In this document: positions 6,885-13,683 of the stretch, in pieces
Layout: every line of letters begins with the position of its first letter
How positions within the stretch are numbered: the first letter of the stretch is position 1
Source: a virus
DNA length: 26,297 nt
Reading direction: 5' to 3' (one strand)
IMG/VR virus record: IMGVR_UViG_3300001680_001509
Location: 1-26,297 of that record
Notes under the pieces: model-generated
What the model was told of the DNA's origin: nothing
The model's input: the letters and a program-made list of their open reading frames with translations, nothing else
Database searches by the model: none
Made by a program: the position numbers and the translations under genes

Positions 6885-6903
6885 AATTTTTAGGAGTTAA
6901 TTT

Positions 6904-8847
6904 ATGAGAAATAAATTTGAATTGCATACTCATTTTACCAAGGCAGTTTCTGATGAAGAAGGTGTTCTACGTATAAAGGGGTATGCTAACACGACTACTA
7001 AGGACAGAATGGGGGATGTAATCCCTATGGATGCGTGGACTAAATCAGGTGCTTTAGAAAATTTTCTAAAAAATCCTATTGTTCTTGCGTATCATGACCA
7101 TTCGCAACCCATTGGAAAAGTAGTAGATTATTCTATTACTAGCAAGGGGTTAGAAATAGTAGCCGAAATTAGTAAAGCTGCGGGGAATGTAGCAGATCTC
7201 ATCATAGATGAGGTTCTAAAAACTTTCTCTATTGGGTTTTCTATCAAAGATGCAGAGTATGACAGAGAGTCAGATATTTTTACGATCAAAGATCTAGAAC
7301 TATTTGAAGTATCAGTCGTATCTGTGCCGGCAAACCAAGATTCAACTTTTTCTGTGGCTAAGTCATTAGACACTGCAGATTTAGACGAATTAAAAACGAA
7401 GTATGGAACGTCTGAAGTAACAGAAGCTGTTAAAGCTGAAGTGGCGGAAGATATTAATAATAAAACAGCACCTGTTGCTGAAGAAAAGGAAGAACTAGAA
7501 ATGGATAAAAAAGAACTAGAAGCTTTACTGGCTAAAACTGCAGCAGATGCGGCAACAGCTGTAACAGCTAAAATAGAAGCTAAAAAAGCGGAAGAGAAGG
7601 CTGCACTAGCTGCGGAAACTAAGAAGCAAGAAGAAGCTGAAAAAACTAAGAATATTGCTATTGAGGCAGGTGCTACTGGTGCTGAGCGTCTTATGGCTGA
7701 TATTGCTAAAAAGATGGAAGATGAAACTGCTTCATTGAAAGACATCGTTAACACAATGGGTGAAGAACTTAAAGCTAAATCTGATGAGATTGAAGCTATG
7801 CAACGTTCTAAGATGACTTTTGCTGATCATAAAGAAGAAGCAATCGCTAAAGAATCTGCAGAAAAAGCTTACTTACTAGGTATCGTATTACGTAAAAATA
7901 TGTTTGATACAAAGTATGGTGCTGGTTTAGTAGAGAAGGTTAATACTTCTTCATCTGCACAAGTATCTTCAGATAAGTACGAGCAAGAAGTATCAACTAA
8001 TCTTGAACGTGATATCTATGAGAAGCTAGTTGTTGCTCCTATGTTCCGTTCAATTGATATGAATCAAGCGACTATGGTATTACCAATTGCTCCAGATGCA
8101 GCTATGGCTGACTGGGTTGCTGCTAGTACTTACGGTGCTGATGCTACCACGGGTGGAACTAAGACTACTGCGTTAACAGAGATCTTATTACAGACGTATA
8201 AGATGGCTTCTAAGTCATTCTTAACTGACGAAACTGATGAAGATGCAATTATCCCATTACTACCTCTAATCCGTGACGGTTTAGTACGTGGTCATGCTCG
8301 TGCAACTGAAGATGCGTTACTTAATGCTGACTCTACAGTATCTCCAACTACTGGACCATTCAATGGTTTAATTAAGAAGGCTGGTACTAATGTAAATGCA
8401 GTTAAAGTTGGTACTACAGGTACTGCTAAGATTATTGCTAAGGACTTACTTGAGACTCGTCGTAAGCTAGGTAAGTGGGGCTTAGACCTTTCTTCTCTAA
8501 CTTGTATTGTTAGTCAAGAAGTATACTGGGATCTATTAGAAGATGATAACTTTGCTCATTTGAATGAAGTAAATGGTCTTGCAACTAAGATTTCTGGTCA
8601 AGTTGGCTCAATGTACGGTATGCCAGTAGTTGTCTCTCCTGAGATGCCTGCTAAAGCAGACGGCGCAGCTGGAGCAGTAATTGTTGCTACTTCAAACTTC
8701 GTAATGCCTCGTATCCGTGGTTTACGTGTTCAGTCTGACTACTATGTTGAGAAACAGCAGCAAGTTATTGTTGCTACTCAGCGCTTCGGCTTCAGTGATA
8801 TTATCGCTGGTCAAGCAGTAGTTGCTATGACATACGACTACTCTTAA
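6904..8847 (+). CDS. Prohead protease / scaffold / major capsid fusion protein
   Basis: One 647-residue frame holds three functions that are often separate. Residues 1-155 are an HK97-type prohead protease (S78 family): GYANTTTKDRMGDVIPM (26-42), AYHDHSQPIGKV with catalytic His64 (or 66), TFSIGF with nucleophile Ser109, and ELFEVSVVSVPAN (132-144). Residues about 200-300 are an Ala/Lys/Glu-rich coiled coil acting like the HK97 delta (scaffold) domain. Residues about 305-647 are the HK97-fold capsid, including SMYGMPVVVSPEMP near the end. AGGAG lies 8 nt before the ATG. Codon use changes to CGT-only Arg in the capsid part, and an internal ribosome-binding site precedes Met200. The protease should cut itself and the delta domain away during head maturation. 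Confidence 0.93.
   Translation: MRNKFELHTHFTKAVSDEEGVLRIKGYANTTTKDRMGDVIPMDAWTKSGALENFLKNPIVLAYHDHSQPIGKVVDYSITSKGLEIVAEISKAAGNVADLIIDEVLKTFSIGFSIKDAEYDRESDIFTIKDLELFEVSVVSVPANQDSTFSVAKSLDTADLDELKTKYGTSEVTEAVKAEVAEDINNKTAPVAEEKEELEMDKKELEALLAKTAADAATAVTAKIEAKKAEEKAALAAETKKQEEAEKTKNIAIEAGATGAERLMADIAKKMEDETASLKDIVNTMGEELKAKSDEIEAMQRSKMTFADHKEEAIAKESAEKAYLLGIVLRKNMFDTKYGAGLVEKVNTSSSAQVSSDKYEQEVSTNLERDIYEKLVVAPMFRSIDMNQATMVLPIAPDAAMADWVAASTYGADATTGGTKTTALTEILLQTYKMASKSFLTDETDEDAIIPLLPLIRDGLVRGHARATEDALLNADSTVSPTTGPFNGLIKKAGTNVNAVKVGTTGTAKIIAKDLLETRRKLGKWGLDLSSLTCIVSQEVYWDLLEDDNFAHLNEVNGLATKISGQVGSMYGMPVVVSPEMPAKADGAAGAVIVATSNFVMPRIRGLRVQSDYYVEKQQQVIVATQRFGFSDIIAGQAVVAMTYDYS
7486..7503 (+). promoter_or_regulatory. 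Possible internal ribosome-binding site for scaffold-capsid
   Basis: AAGGA (7486-7490) lies 10 nt before an in-frame ATG at 7501 (Met200), exactly at the junction between protease and coiled-coil scaffold. Initiation here would give a 448-residue scaffold-capsid protein without protease, allowing excess capsid over protease. The purine-rich coding sequence here makes chance SD-like matches common, so this is an inference from position. Confidence 0.45.
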
Positions 8848-8868
8848 TATTAGAGTAACGTAATTAAC

Positions 8869-8891
8869 GGGGGACCCGACAGGGTCGCCTG
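8869..8891 (+). terminator. Weak terminator or attenuator after capsid gene
   Basis: GACCC (8873-8877) pairs with GGGTC (8882-8886) around GACA. With one bulged G (8887) the stem extends to GGGGACCC against GGGTC-CCT, and TTTT follows at 8892-8895. It lies 22 nt after the capsid stop and before the connector gene. No promoter is seen between here and 12736, so read-through must occur; it would act as an attenuator or a 3' stabiliser of capsid mRNA. Confidence 0.45.
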
Positions 8892-8920
8892 TTTTAATAA
8901 TTGCATTTAAGGAGAAATAA

Positions 8921-9508
8921 GTGGCAACTTTAATAACAGTGGCAGACTACAAATCATATGCTGGCATTACTAGTACTAAGTTTGACACACAGATCTCTAA
9001 TATAGTTACTGCAATAAGTGCAATTATTAAAACATATTGTAACCGTACTTTCGTAGATTACGCTAGTACAGATAAAACCGAGTATTTTAGTATCGCTAAT
9101 GATGCTACCATATTTGTAGAAGAAATACCTATAATATCAGTAACATCACTAAAGGTACGATTAAACCCTAGGGTCGCGTACACTACATTAGTAGAGAATA
9201 CTGATTTTGTTGTGGAAGAGGGGCAAATTGTCCATATTGATCCAACTACTGGTGGAGCATTAAAATTTCCACATGGACCACTAGCCGTAGAACTAAAGTA
9301 TAAAGCTGGTTTTACGACAATACCTGGTGATTTAAAAATTGCTGCAATGGATATGGTTACTTTCTATATGAAGAAGGAAGCAACACAAGAAGTAATGATG
9401 ATGTCTAAGTCTCCTAGTAATATTAGTAGATCGGCTAATGATAAGCAGGTATCTAATTTCCCTCCACATATTTCACGTATACTAAATTATTATAGAACTA
9501 TACTGTAA
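8921..9508 (+). CDS. Head-tail connector (HK97 gp6-like)
   Basis: The 195-residue protein has the pattern of phage head-tail connector/adaptor proteins of the HK97 gp6/SPP1 gp15 type: an N-terminal helical bundle (ITVADYKSYAGI, then AISAIIKTYCNRTF), a central beta part with EYFSIANDATIFVEEIPI and LKVRLNPRVAY, and a C-terminal helix (LKIAAMDMVTFYMKKEAT). The position right after the capsid is where this gene sits in HK97-like phages. It would form a ring under the portal. Start is GTG at 8921 with AAGGAG about 7 nt upstream. The stop shares a base with the next start (TAATG). Confidence 0.82.
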   Translation: MATLITVADYKSYAGITSTKFDTQISNIVTAISAIIKTYCNRTFVDYASTDKTEYFSIANDATIFVEEIPIISVTSLKVRLNPRVAYTTLVENTDFVVEEGQIVHIDPTTGGALKFPHGPLAVELKYKAGFTTIPGDLKIAAMDMVTFYMKKEATQEVMMMSKSPSNISRSANDKQVSNFPPHISRILNYYRTIL

Positions 9509-10992
9509 TGGCTGTAAAGGACCTCAAGAGGTTATTACTGAAGTACGAATCAAATTTAGCTAATAAAGCCAACTATAACGCGTCAAAATTAGCAAGAGTA
9601 AATACATACAATAATAGAGATTATGTAGTAGATTTAAGCAAGAAAACTATAATAAAAAATACTAAAGATAATATTAGAGTAGCAGGTAGAGATGAACCTA
9701 CTGCTGCAGAATTAGAGAATATTTGGGAAAGAACAATTGCTTCTATTAAAGCTGCAATACCTCCCTTTGGTGGAACAGGAAATAAAAGTGTTGGTGGTGC
9801 AGGGCAATTTAAAGTTACCTGGAATTCTAGCAATACTATTATGTATATTAAGAATGTAAAGAATGATCCATGGTCGGGGCAAAGTACCCATACATTCCTA
9901 TTAAAGCTTAGGCAAAAGTTAGAAAAGGAAGTATGGGGCTTCAATGTAGGTAGTGTTGCTAATAAAAAAAGAGGTACCAGTACTACAGCAGGTGTAGATA
10001 TTGGACATGTTGAGGACTTAATACTCGTACAATTAAAAGATACTCTATTAGGCAGTATTAATGATATTATTAGAAGCTTTAAATCTACGAAAGCAGCTAG
10101 AGGTATAATTTTAGATGATATAGCAAAAGAGCTAAGAAGTGGAGTAGCTAGCGGAAGTATACCCTTTAATACATTTATTGAAGTAACTAAGAATATAACT
10201 AGTGAAGGCACAATTAAGATGGGTGTTGGAGTAGGTGCAGAAGATGTGCCCTTAAAAACTTTTGAAAAGTGGATTGAAGTTCAGTTTGAGGCTACTTGGC
10301 AGAACCAAGGACAAAAGTCTAAGGATGTACAAGCTGCTGCTAAACTATTCAAAAAGACCATATTACCTGAGATATTAAAAAGTTTAAATAAGTTAGTAGG
10401 TCAAAATGATTGGCCCGGGCAGAAAGCAAGTCCTGCAATTAATGAAATGATTGATACTATGATAGAGAATTCTCTATTTAGTACTAAAAATGTTAATACT
10501 AGATTCGGCTCAAAAGCTAAGAGTAAAAAGAAAGCTGCAAAGCTAAAGTCTAAAGTAACTAAGGTTAAAAAGTATTTAAGAAAGAAACCTAAGAAACCAC
10601 CTCCTAGTAAAGGAGATATAAGAAACTATATTCAAGACCCTAGAGGAAATTGGATTTCCCCTATAAGTCTTACAAGCTTAATAGATGGATTAGTAGGGTC
10701 ACAAGTTGCAGCTAATATGGGTACTCCTGCTCTTAACTATCGTACAGGTAGATTTTCAGAGTCAGTAGAAGTACTTGATATAATGCCAGATACTGGCATT
10801 ACTATTAGAGGACAAAGACAAGAACAAGTGACGGCATATTATACATATATGAAAAGACCGTACGAAACTTTTGAAAGAAAAGACAAATGGGGTGAATTTA
10901 AAAACCCAAGAAGATTAATTGATAAGTCTATCCGTGAGATAGCTACAAAGTATATTAATGCGAGGTATGACTTAAGGACGGTTAGATTATGA
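9508..10992 (+). CDS. Neck or tail-completion structural protein, 494 aa (unassigned)
   Basis: I do not recognise the whole protein. Residues 1-330 are mixed alpha/beta with Gly-rich loops (IPPFGGTGNKSVGGAGQ near 84-100). Residues 335-364 are a Lys-rich, probably disordered stretch (repeated SKKK, KLKSK, RKKPKKPPP). Residues about 400-494 contain NYRTGRFSESVEVLDI and YYTYMKRPYETFERKDK, then LIDKSIREIATKYI, which resembles a C-terminal pattern I have seen in phage virion structural proteins. It lies between connector and tail terminator genes, where head-closure and tail-completion proteins are encoded. It may be a fusion of a neck protein with an extra N-terminal domain. Confidence 0.75.
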   Translation: MAVKDLKRLLLKYESNLANKANYNASKLARVNTYNNRDYVVDLSKKTIIKNTKDNIRVAGRDEPTAAELENIWERTIASIKAAIPPFGGTGNKSVGGAGQFKVTWNSSNTIMYIKNVKNDPWSGQSTHTFLLKLRQKLEKEVWGFNVGSVANKKRGTSTTAGVDIGHVEDLILVQLKDTLLGSINDIIRSFKSTKAARGIILDDIAKELRSGVASGSIPFNTFIEVTKNITSEGTIKMGVGVGAEDVPLKTFEKWIEVQFEATWQNQGQKSKDVQAAAKLFKKTILPEILKSLNKLVGQNDWPGQKASPAINEMIDTMIENSLFSTKNVNTRFGSKAKSKKKAAKLKSKVTKVKKYLRKKPKKPPPSKGDIRNYIQDPRGNWISPISLTSLIDGLVGSQVAANMGTPALNYRTGRFSESVEVLDIMPDTGITIRGQRQEQVTAYYTYMKRPYETFERKDKWGEFKNPRRLIDKSIREIATKYINARYDLRTVRL

Positions 10993-11429
10993 GTTTAGGG
11001 AAAGCAAGAGGTGCTATAGTTGACGCTATAGTTACAAAGCTTAAAACTATTGATGGTTCAGGATTTTTTAATATTGACCTATCCAATAATGTTGAAAATA
11101 AGCTTGTATTTTGGGATGAATTAAACGACTTTCCTTTTGTGTCAGTCGTTGCGGGAAGTGAGAGAAGAGAATATCTACCAGGTAACTTTAAGTGGGGATT
11201 TTTAAATATTACAATACGTATGTATGTGTATGATGAAGACCCTGTTTCTGAGTTAGAAAAACTATTGGTAGACACAGAAAGCGTCCTAGATTCTAATAGG
11301 CAGTTAAATTATGCCACTGGAATGGACACAACGGAAGTTCTGATTGCTCAAATATCTTCTGACGAAGGTTTATTAGCACCCTATGGTGTGGGCGAGATGA
11401 ATATTATAGTTCAATACGAAGTTCAATAA
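10989..11429 (+). CDS. Probable tail terminator protein
   Basis: The 146-residue product has the size and pattern of siphovirus tail terminator/completion proteins (lambda gpU, T5 p142 type): N-terminal helix with IVDAIVTKLKTI, a beta sheet FPFVSVVAGSERREYLPG and LNITIRMYVYDED, a helix SELEKLLVDTESVL, and final strands. Such proteins cap the tail tube when the tape measure length is reached and join it to the head. It overlaps the previous gene by 4 nt (ATGA) and directly precedes the tail tube gene, the usual order. Assignment rests on position and fold-like pattern, not a signature motif. Confidence 0.75.
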   Translation: MSLGKARGAIVDAIVTKLKTIDGSGFFNIDLSNNVENKLVFWDELNDFPFVSVVAGSERREYLPGNFKWGFLNITIRMYVYDEDPVSELEKLLVDTESVLDSNRQLNYATGMDTTEVLIAQISSDEGLLAPYGVGEMNIIVQYEVQ

Positions 11430-11502
11430 GTACAATATATCAACACTGGTTAGATCCCTGTTAAATCTTATAAGAACCAAGTAAAAATAAAAGGAAAATA
11501 AA

Positions 11503-12660
11503 ATGGCTGTAAATTTAAGTAGAAATACTAAGGTATACTTCTCAACTGCTACTGTTACTGCATCTGGAGCAACGGGAGGCGACTTCACTGCCTCTAACAC
11601 TTATGAAGTACCTGTACTAGATGGTTACTCTTTTTCACAGAGTACTGCTACACAAGAGATTCAACTAGACGAGGCTGGATCTTCACCTAATCGTGGTTCT
11701 CGTTCTTTCAATACTGCAATTAACCCAGTAGACTGGTCAATGAGTACGTATATTCGTCCATTCGATACTGAAGTTACTGCGGGTTCACCTGCTGTAACAA
11801 CAAGCACTTACACTGCTGTAGAAAAACGCTTATGGAATGCATTCGCATCAGATAAAGCTGTAGGAGTAGCTGGAGCTGCTTGGACAGACTCAGCTGGTAC
11901 TAGTGGTCTTCCGTCTGACGGCGCTAAGTTTAAACTGATAAATTCTAATAAACACCAAATGCAAACTTTCCATTTAGTATTTGAAGTAGATAATGTATTT
12001 TATGTAGTTAAAAACGCTGCAATTACTTCTGCTGAATTGGATTTTTCAATTGATTCTATTGCAACAGTTGCATGGACTGGTTTTGGACAAGAACTAGAAG
12101 AGATGGCTACACCTACTGCTTTCGCTGCTGAAATGTTGGTTGCTGTTGATGTTGCTAATAGCTTTATCACTAATAAACTATCTACTATTACATTAGTAGA
12201 AGTTGGTTCAACTGGTACACAAACCTTTACTGTTCCAATTACTGGTGGTAGCTTATCATTAGAAAATAATATCACATACCTAACTCCTGAAGAGTTAGGT
12301 ACTGTTAATAAGCCTATATCGGCTTATTACTCAGGAGCTCGTGGAGTTACTGGAAGTTTAAGTGCTTACTTACGTTCTGGTTCTGGTTCTTCTGATACTG
12401 GTGCTTTAATGAAGTCTCTAGTTAATAATACAGAAACAGAAAACTTCTATAAGCTTGTAGTTAATATCGGGGGTACCTCTGGTAACCGTGTTGCTGCTAC
12501 TATGCCAGCTGTACAATTACAGATTCCTTCTGTAGATGTTGCAGACGTAATTGGTACAACTATTAGTTTTGTAGCGCAAGGGTACACAGGTACTGGTGCA
12601 TCTACAGCATATGATATTACTGCTAATAACGAAATAGAGTTAGAGTACAAGTCTGTATAA
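11503..12660 (+). CDS. Major tail tube protein
   Basis: The 385-residue protein has the beta-rich, Ser/Thr/Gly/Ala-rich composition of siphovirus tail tube proteins, starting MAVNLSRNTKVYFS and containing PVLDGYSFSQSTATQEI and NPVDWSMSTYIRPF, typical of the N-terminal tube domain. The second half (about 215-385) repeats a similar beta pattern with GGSLSLENNITYLTPEELG, so it may hold two tube-like domains or a tube plus an outer domain. Arginine codons are almost all CGT, as in the capsid, fitting very high expression. AAAGGAAA lies 8 nt before the ATG. A strong terminator follows the stop. Confidence 0.88.
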   Translation: MAVNLSRNTKVYFSTATVTASGATGGDFTASNTYEVPVLDGYSFSQSTATQEIQLDEAGSSPNRGSRSFNTAINPVDWSMSTYIRPFDTEVTAGSPAVTTSTYTAVEKRLWNAFASDKAVGVAGAAWTDSAGTSGLPSDGAKFKLINSNKHQMQTFHLVFEVDNVFYVVKNAAITSAELDFSIDSIATVAWTGFGQELEEMATPTAFAAEMLVAVDVANSFITNKLSTITLVEVGSTGTQTFTVPITGGSLSLENNITYLTPEELGTVNKPISAYYSGARGVTGSLSAYLRSGSGSSDTGALMKSLVNNTETENFYKLVVNIGGTSGNRVAATMPAVQLQIPSVDVADVIGTTISFVAQGYTGTGASTAYDITANNEIELEYKSV

Positions 12661-12677
12661 TTACTTAAGTAATTAAT

Positions 12678-12714
12678 AAAACCCCTATAGGTCTTTGGCC
12701 TATAGGGGTTTTTT
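12678..12714 (+). terminator. Strong intrinsic terminator after tail tube gene
   Basis: CCCCTATAGG (12682-12691) pairs perfectly with CCTATAGGGG (12699-12708) around a 7-nt loop, flanked by AAAA on the left and T6 on the right (12709-12714). The A/T flanks make it potentially bidirectional, but all genes here point right. It closes the head/tube transcription unit, and a promoter follows 22 nt later. Confidence 0.93.
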
Positions 12715-12735
12715 ATCACCTGTAAAAAATTTTTC

Positions 12736-12764
12736 TTGACATTTTGGTTTCCCCCTGTTATAAT
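12736..12764 (+). promoter_or_regulatory. Strong sigma70-type promoter before tail chaperone/tape measure operon
   Basis: TTGACA (12736-12741), a 17-nt spacer and TATAAT (12759-12764), with TG at 12756-12757 as an extended -10. An A6T5 stretch (12725-12734) lies upstream. It matches the promoter at 4879-4907 in hexamers, spacing, extended -10 and a 14-base block. It should start transcription near 12771, giving a leader of about 90 nt before the chaperone gene. Confidence 0.9.
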
Positions 12765-12810
12765 ATTCTTGTGCGGTATAGAAAAAAAGACTTCTTACGA
12801 TAAGGAGTTA

Positions 12811-12870
12811 ATGTTATTTAAACTAAAGAGATCCCGCCGTACAGGGATAGGAGAAAAAAAGAATGAGTGA
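12811..12870 (+). CDS. Possible 19-aa basic leader peptide
   Basis: Within the promoter leader, AAGGAG (12802-12807) is followed after 3 nt by ATG 12811, opening a 19-codon frame (MLFKLKRSRRTGIGEKKNE) that ends at TGA 12868-12870, 8 nt into the chaperone gene. The peptide is very basic. The Shine-Dalgarno spacing is short. The ATCCC/GGGAT pair at 12831-12848 could fold over the chaperone ribosome-binding site. It may be a translational coupling leader or chance. Confidence 0.3.
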   Translation: MLFKLKRSRRTGIGEKKNE

Positions 12871-13306
12871 AGTAAAAGAGACAACCGTAAAAAGAAAGTT
12901 AAGCCTTTCGAGCCTATTGACGCCTTCTAAAACAGTAGAAGTAGATTATCCAGGCTTTCCAGGGTTTAAAATACAATTAACGTATTTAGGCCGTGATGAG
13001 CTTTTGAAATTAAGAAAAAAAGCTACAACAACGAAATTCGATCGTAAGACTCGCCAACCACTGGATGAAGTGGATGATGACGTATTCATGCAATTGTATT
13101 CTGACGCCGTGATTAACGGATGGTCAGGCTTTAAATACAAATATTTAGCACAGTTAACCCCTATTGACGACTCCGGAGTTGATGCAACTGATACCTTAGA
13201 TTATAGTTCTGATGATGCTTACATTTTAATGAAGCATTCCCCAGATTTTGATGGTTTTATTGCAGATACAGTAGGTGATCTTCAAAATTTTACTACGAAC
13301 AGTTAG
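12863..13306 (+). CDS. Tail assembly chaperone (gpG-like)
   Basis: The 147-residue protein occupies the G position upstream of the tape measure gene; lambda gpG is 140 residues. It has a short basic N-terminus, the segment VEVDYPGFPGFKIQLTYLGR (26-45), a helix with ELLKLRKKAT, and GWSGFKYKYLAQL near the middle, a pattern common to siphovirus tail chaperones. Its 3' end carries a -1 frameshift signal that fuses it to the downstream frame. The free form and the fusion together bind the tape measure protein and recruit tube protein; neither is kept in the virion. GGAG lies about 9 nt upstream. Confidence 0.87.
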   Translation: MSEVKETTVKRKLSLSSLLTPSKTVEVDYPGFPGFKIQLTYLGRDELLKLRKKATTTKFDRKTRQPLDEVDDDVFMQLYSDAVINGWSGFKYKYLAQLTPIDDSGVDATDTLDYSSDDAYILMKHSPDFDGFIADTVGDLQNFTTNS

Positions 13307-13668
13307 AAGCTCTAACTGAACAGATAGGATCCTACCTACGTCATGAAGACATAGGTATGACTCGCGATCGTGTACTCGAAATGCATAATCAGATGGGTAC
13401 AGAACCTGACGAGGATGAACTACCTCCAGATATGGATATGTTCGCTCAAGAGGTACAGGAAGCCTTTACTATATATGGGCTACTACAAGATCGAGTAGAA
13501 GGTATGGGAACTTACTTGGGTAAGGACTATAGCTATGTACGTGATATGTTAGACGTATATGGATATGAAGATCCAAAACTTATATTGTTTTTAGTACGAT
13601 ACATAGATAATATCCGAGTGGATATCTATAATAAAAAACAACTTGCTAAATCAAAGTCTAAGAAATAA
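13279..13668 (+). CDS. Tail assembly chaperone T domain, expressed by -1 frameshift (GT-like)
   Basis: This frame is one base back relative to the gpG-like gene and is open from 13279 (its preceding in-frame stop is 13276-13278) to TAA 13666-13668. The residues before the first ATG (13357) look like real protein (YYEQLEALTEQIGSYLRHED), so the ATG is probably not the true start. Slippage at 13285-13291 joins NF of gpG (residue 143) to YYEQ, making a fusion of about 268 residues, close to lambda gpGT. The T part is acidic in its middle (EPDEDELPPDMD) and basic at its C-terminus, and would contact the tape measure or tube protein. Confidence 0.85.
   Translation, partial: SSKFYYEQLEALTEQIGSYLRHEDIGMTRDRVLEMHNQMGTEPDEDELPPDMDMFAQEVQEAFTIYGLLQDRVEGMGTYLGKDYSYVRDMLDVYGYEDPKLILFLVRYIDNIRVDIYNKKQLAKSKSKK
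13285..13318 (+). promoter_or_regulatory. Programmed -1 ribosomal frameshift signal
   Basis: The heptamer A AAT TTT (13285-13291), read in the gpG frame, fits the canonical X XXY YYZ slippery pattern. After an 8-nt spacer, CAGTTAGA (13300-13307) pairs perfectly with TCTAACTG (13311-13318) around a 3-nt loop, an 8-bp stem at the right distance to stall a ribosome. The gpG stop codon (13304-13306) lies in the stem. Confidence 0.85.
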
Positions 13669-13683
13669 ATAGGATAATAGTCG

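Noticed and set aside
7128-7754. 208-codon open frame on the minus strand opposite the protease/scaffold region
   Set aside because: Its Ser/Ala-rich translation is the complement of the Ala/Lys/Glu coiled-coil codons, with no ribosome-binding site, no coding neighbours on that strand, and a strong + strand gene over it.
9621-10211. 196-codon open frame on the minus strand
   Set aside because: Shadow of the 494-aa structural gene; low-complexity hydrophobic translation and no initiation signal.
11445-11482. Imperfect hairpin ahead of the tail tube gene (ACTGGTT with AACCAAGT)
   Set aside because: One bulge and a large loop; no T-tract; stability too uncertain to call a regulatory element.
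13357-13668. T-type chaperone as an independent gene starting at ATG 13357
   Set aside because: The -1 frame carries protein-like sequence upstream of this ATG back to the slippery site, the RBS is weak, and the frameshift signal explains expression better.
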